From Burhinus oedicnemus (lineage: Eukaryota; Chordata; Aves; Charadriiformes; Burhinidae), in contig VFFE01007506.1 in NCBI GenBank assembly GCA_008921705.1, forward strand, positions 1,497,822-1,561,821: DNA of 64,000 bases, written 5' to 3'. The position numbers were made by a program, and so were the translations under genes. A model generated the notes under the pieces. The model was not told the DNA's origin and ran no database searches. It worked only from the letters and a program-made list of their open reading frames with translations. Shown here in pieces: positions 62,011-64,000 of this stretch (position 1 is the first letter of the stretch; each line of letters starts with the position of its first letter).

Positions 62011-64000
62011 ATTTCTCATCTATCAACTTAGACTGTCCACTGCTATAGTCTTTGGATGCTGTTTTCCTTTCACTAACTAGCTTTCCACTTTACATCTCCC
62101 AAATACCAAGCATGAATGACACACAGATCATCAAGTTTCTGCTAGAAGGACAATAATAGTACACCAGAAAGATGAGCATAAGACCCATGACACTTCTGCT
62201 GAATGACCTCTCAGTGTCTTGTCCAAAAAGTTGGCATATTCTGTATACTACTTTTCAAAAGAAAAAAAAAGAAAAAAAAAATATCAAACCCCAAACCCTA
62301 CATCAACTATATGATGGCATAACAAACAAAAAAACAGACACCAAACTTGTACTAAATACAAGGTAAACTGAGTAACTTAGTTAAGCTTCCACAATGATTT
62401 AAAAATGAGCGGGAATTTCTCGAAAATACAAGAGCTGGCAATGTTAGGATCCTCTGCTTATCAGCATATATAGCAAAAACCAGACGGATGGATAGCACAG
62501 GGAAGCTTATCAAACCATACGGGTCCATTTTAGTCGATTTGTTCTCTATAAACGTCAGTAAAGCCATCTACTAGCTGCAATTGAATTTGTGGTTTATTTT
62601 ATGAAGATACATGTTTATAAACCAGCTAAAAACTACAGATTCATCCTGCTTGCATGTGAAAAAAAAATTTGCAGCATCTACCTGATTCATTTCCAAATAC
62701 ATTCTTCCTTTCCATCACTCCCGGTTACTTTCACCCAAAGAAAAAATGAAGTTTACTTATACAGCGTGAGTACTTTCTGAGGTTTCTTCTCCTCTGTTTT
62801 CTTTGCTTTTAATTAAATGTTGTATTCTGCTAAACGTTAGCAAAACTTGGAAAAAGAGCACCTGGTTGAGCTGAACAGATTTCTGTTGACCCTGTTATAT
62901 GAAAATTATACCTATAACAGTGATAGATTAAAAGTGTCTTTGGCTCTTGCTTCCACTGTTGGAAGGGAAATTATTTGTGACGTACAAAACCTTTTATGCA
63001 AACTTTGTATTTGTTGCAGGATTCATGCCACTTTGTGCTAAACAGTTTTCTAGAGTCAGTAACTAGCTTAATGTTTAAGAACAATTACAGTATTTCACTT
63101 AAAATCTTAGCAACCACAATTTAGCCTAATGTTAAAAGTTCTATTGCTTCTAAGTTCATTCTTTTAAGAACTAAACCAGCAGCTCCACTGATACTTCCTT
63201 ACGGTTATACTATGGTAATATACACATTTACATCAGAAGTCTTAATAAAACGTGTGTTTTAGTAAGAGGCTTATTGTAAACATTAAATACCACACTCCAC
63301 TGAATTAATTTCTTGTGCAAACTGGCATCAAACATGGAATTAAGGTTATGCGTATTAGTACATGAGAAAGCAATGACTATGTATGTTTTACCACTATTAA
63401 AGAGCGCTATTTAGTGTCATGGAAATCCAAACATGACTTTCACAGGGGAAGGCAGCATTTCCTTCTTAGCATCATGAAATTCTAGGTTTTGTATATGCAT
63501 ACATATTGTATATTTACGTATATACAAATATACACAAACACACGAACAGTTTTTGTCTTTGGCAGCTGAGTTTGACAAACAAAAACCAACAACAAGAAAC
63601 AGATTTGAACACAACTGACCACTGTAGCACCACAATTACAACCTCCTGGTCCAGGGCAACAAACTAATGTGCTTTTGCTAAACTAGGCTTAATCCTGGAA
63701 GTAGTCAAGTTAATGACAGTTGTTCCTGACTTCAGTGATGGCAGAATAGGACCTTCAATACATCTGAAAATTTCACATTCAACCTAAAAAATGCCTTCCC
63801 CCCACTTCCTCTGGATTGCATTCTAGAGAAATCCCAAAACCGCCAATACCTTGTGAAATATTTCTACACTAATGTTATTCTTCATTCCCAAACATCCACT
63901 GGCCCTTTTTTGTTAAATGCTCCGTGAATCGATATGGAACATTTTAATACATCCTTAGAGATCAAAGTTTAATAGCACCGGATACTTCAAGGACCTATTC

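Larger units (their letters stand above)
60686..64000. other. AT-rich gene-free stretch to the window end
   Basis: No coding exon found. It contains a short CA microsatellite, A-rich runs near 62,262-62,281, a small CR1 scrap at about 61,950-62,010 and TATA/CA-rich sequence near 63,485-63,545. It could be intergenic or part of a long 3' UTR of a minus-strand gene to the right; neither can be shown here. Confidence 0.4.

Noticed and set aside
55411..64000. DCUN1D4, expected on the right by synteny
   Set aside because: No minus-strand segment resembling its C-terminal potentiating-neddylation domain was found.

Overview
The window is nuclear DNA from a bird. Several CR1 LINE copies, including one nearly full-length, carry the bird-typical 3' end built on the ATTCTATG octamer. 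The genes are compact, with introns of roughly 0.4-4 kb. The gene trio SPATA18, SGCB and LRRC66 lies in the order and relative orientation known at the conserved amniote SGCB locus (human 4q12). No species is claimed.

Layout. 1-17.7 kb is gene-free as far as I can see. It holds an old CR1/L3-like fragment (4.75-5.34 kb), a solo endogenous-retrovirus-type LTR with a 5-bp target-site duplication (5.93-6.66 kb) and a near-complete but broken CR1 retrotransposon (about 8.57-13.03 kb). 17.7-37.08 kb is SPATA18 on the minus strand, with several CR1 insertions in its introns. A CpG island at about 36.7-37.95 kb holds the head-to-head start of SPATA18 (minus) and SGCB (plus), whose ATGs are 421 bp apart. 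SGCB runs 37.50-43.68 kb in six coding exons, with a 3' UTR to about 46.3 kb. LRRC66 follows only about 0.5 kb later on the same strand (46.81-54.89 kb, four coding exons). From 55.4 kb to the end there is no gene I can support, only a 1.1 kb minus-strand CR1 copy, a small CR1 scrap and simple repeats. By synteny the flanking genes should be USP46 on the left and DCUN1D4 on the right, but no coding exon of either was found.

The three genes do unrelated jobs: mitochondrial quality control (SPATA18), the muscle sarcoglycan complex (SGCB) and an orphan leucine-rich-repeat membrane protein (LRRC66). Their link is positional: a shared promoter for the first two and tight tandem spacing for the last two.

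Main points for a second look: an apparent Ig-like domain between the LRRs and the transmembrane helix of LRRC66; an apparent 2-nt frameshift in SPATA18 exon 5 with downstream phases that otherwise agree; a regularly spaced TGGTAAC motif (69, 69, 57 bp) in the shared promoter that matches the RFX half-site; the solo LTR; and a 29-bp relic in SGCB intron 5 that looks like the two ends of the same LTR family joined directly.
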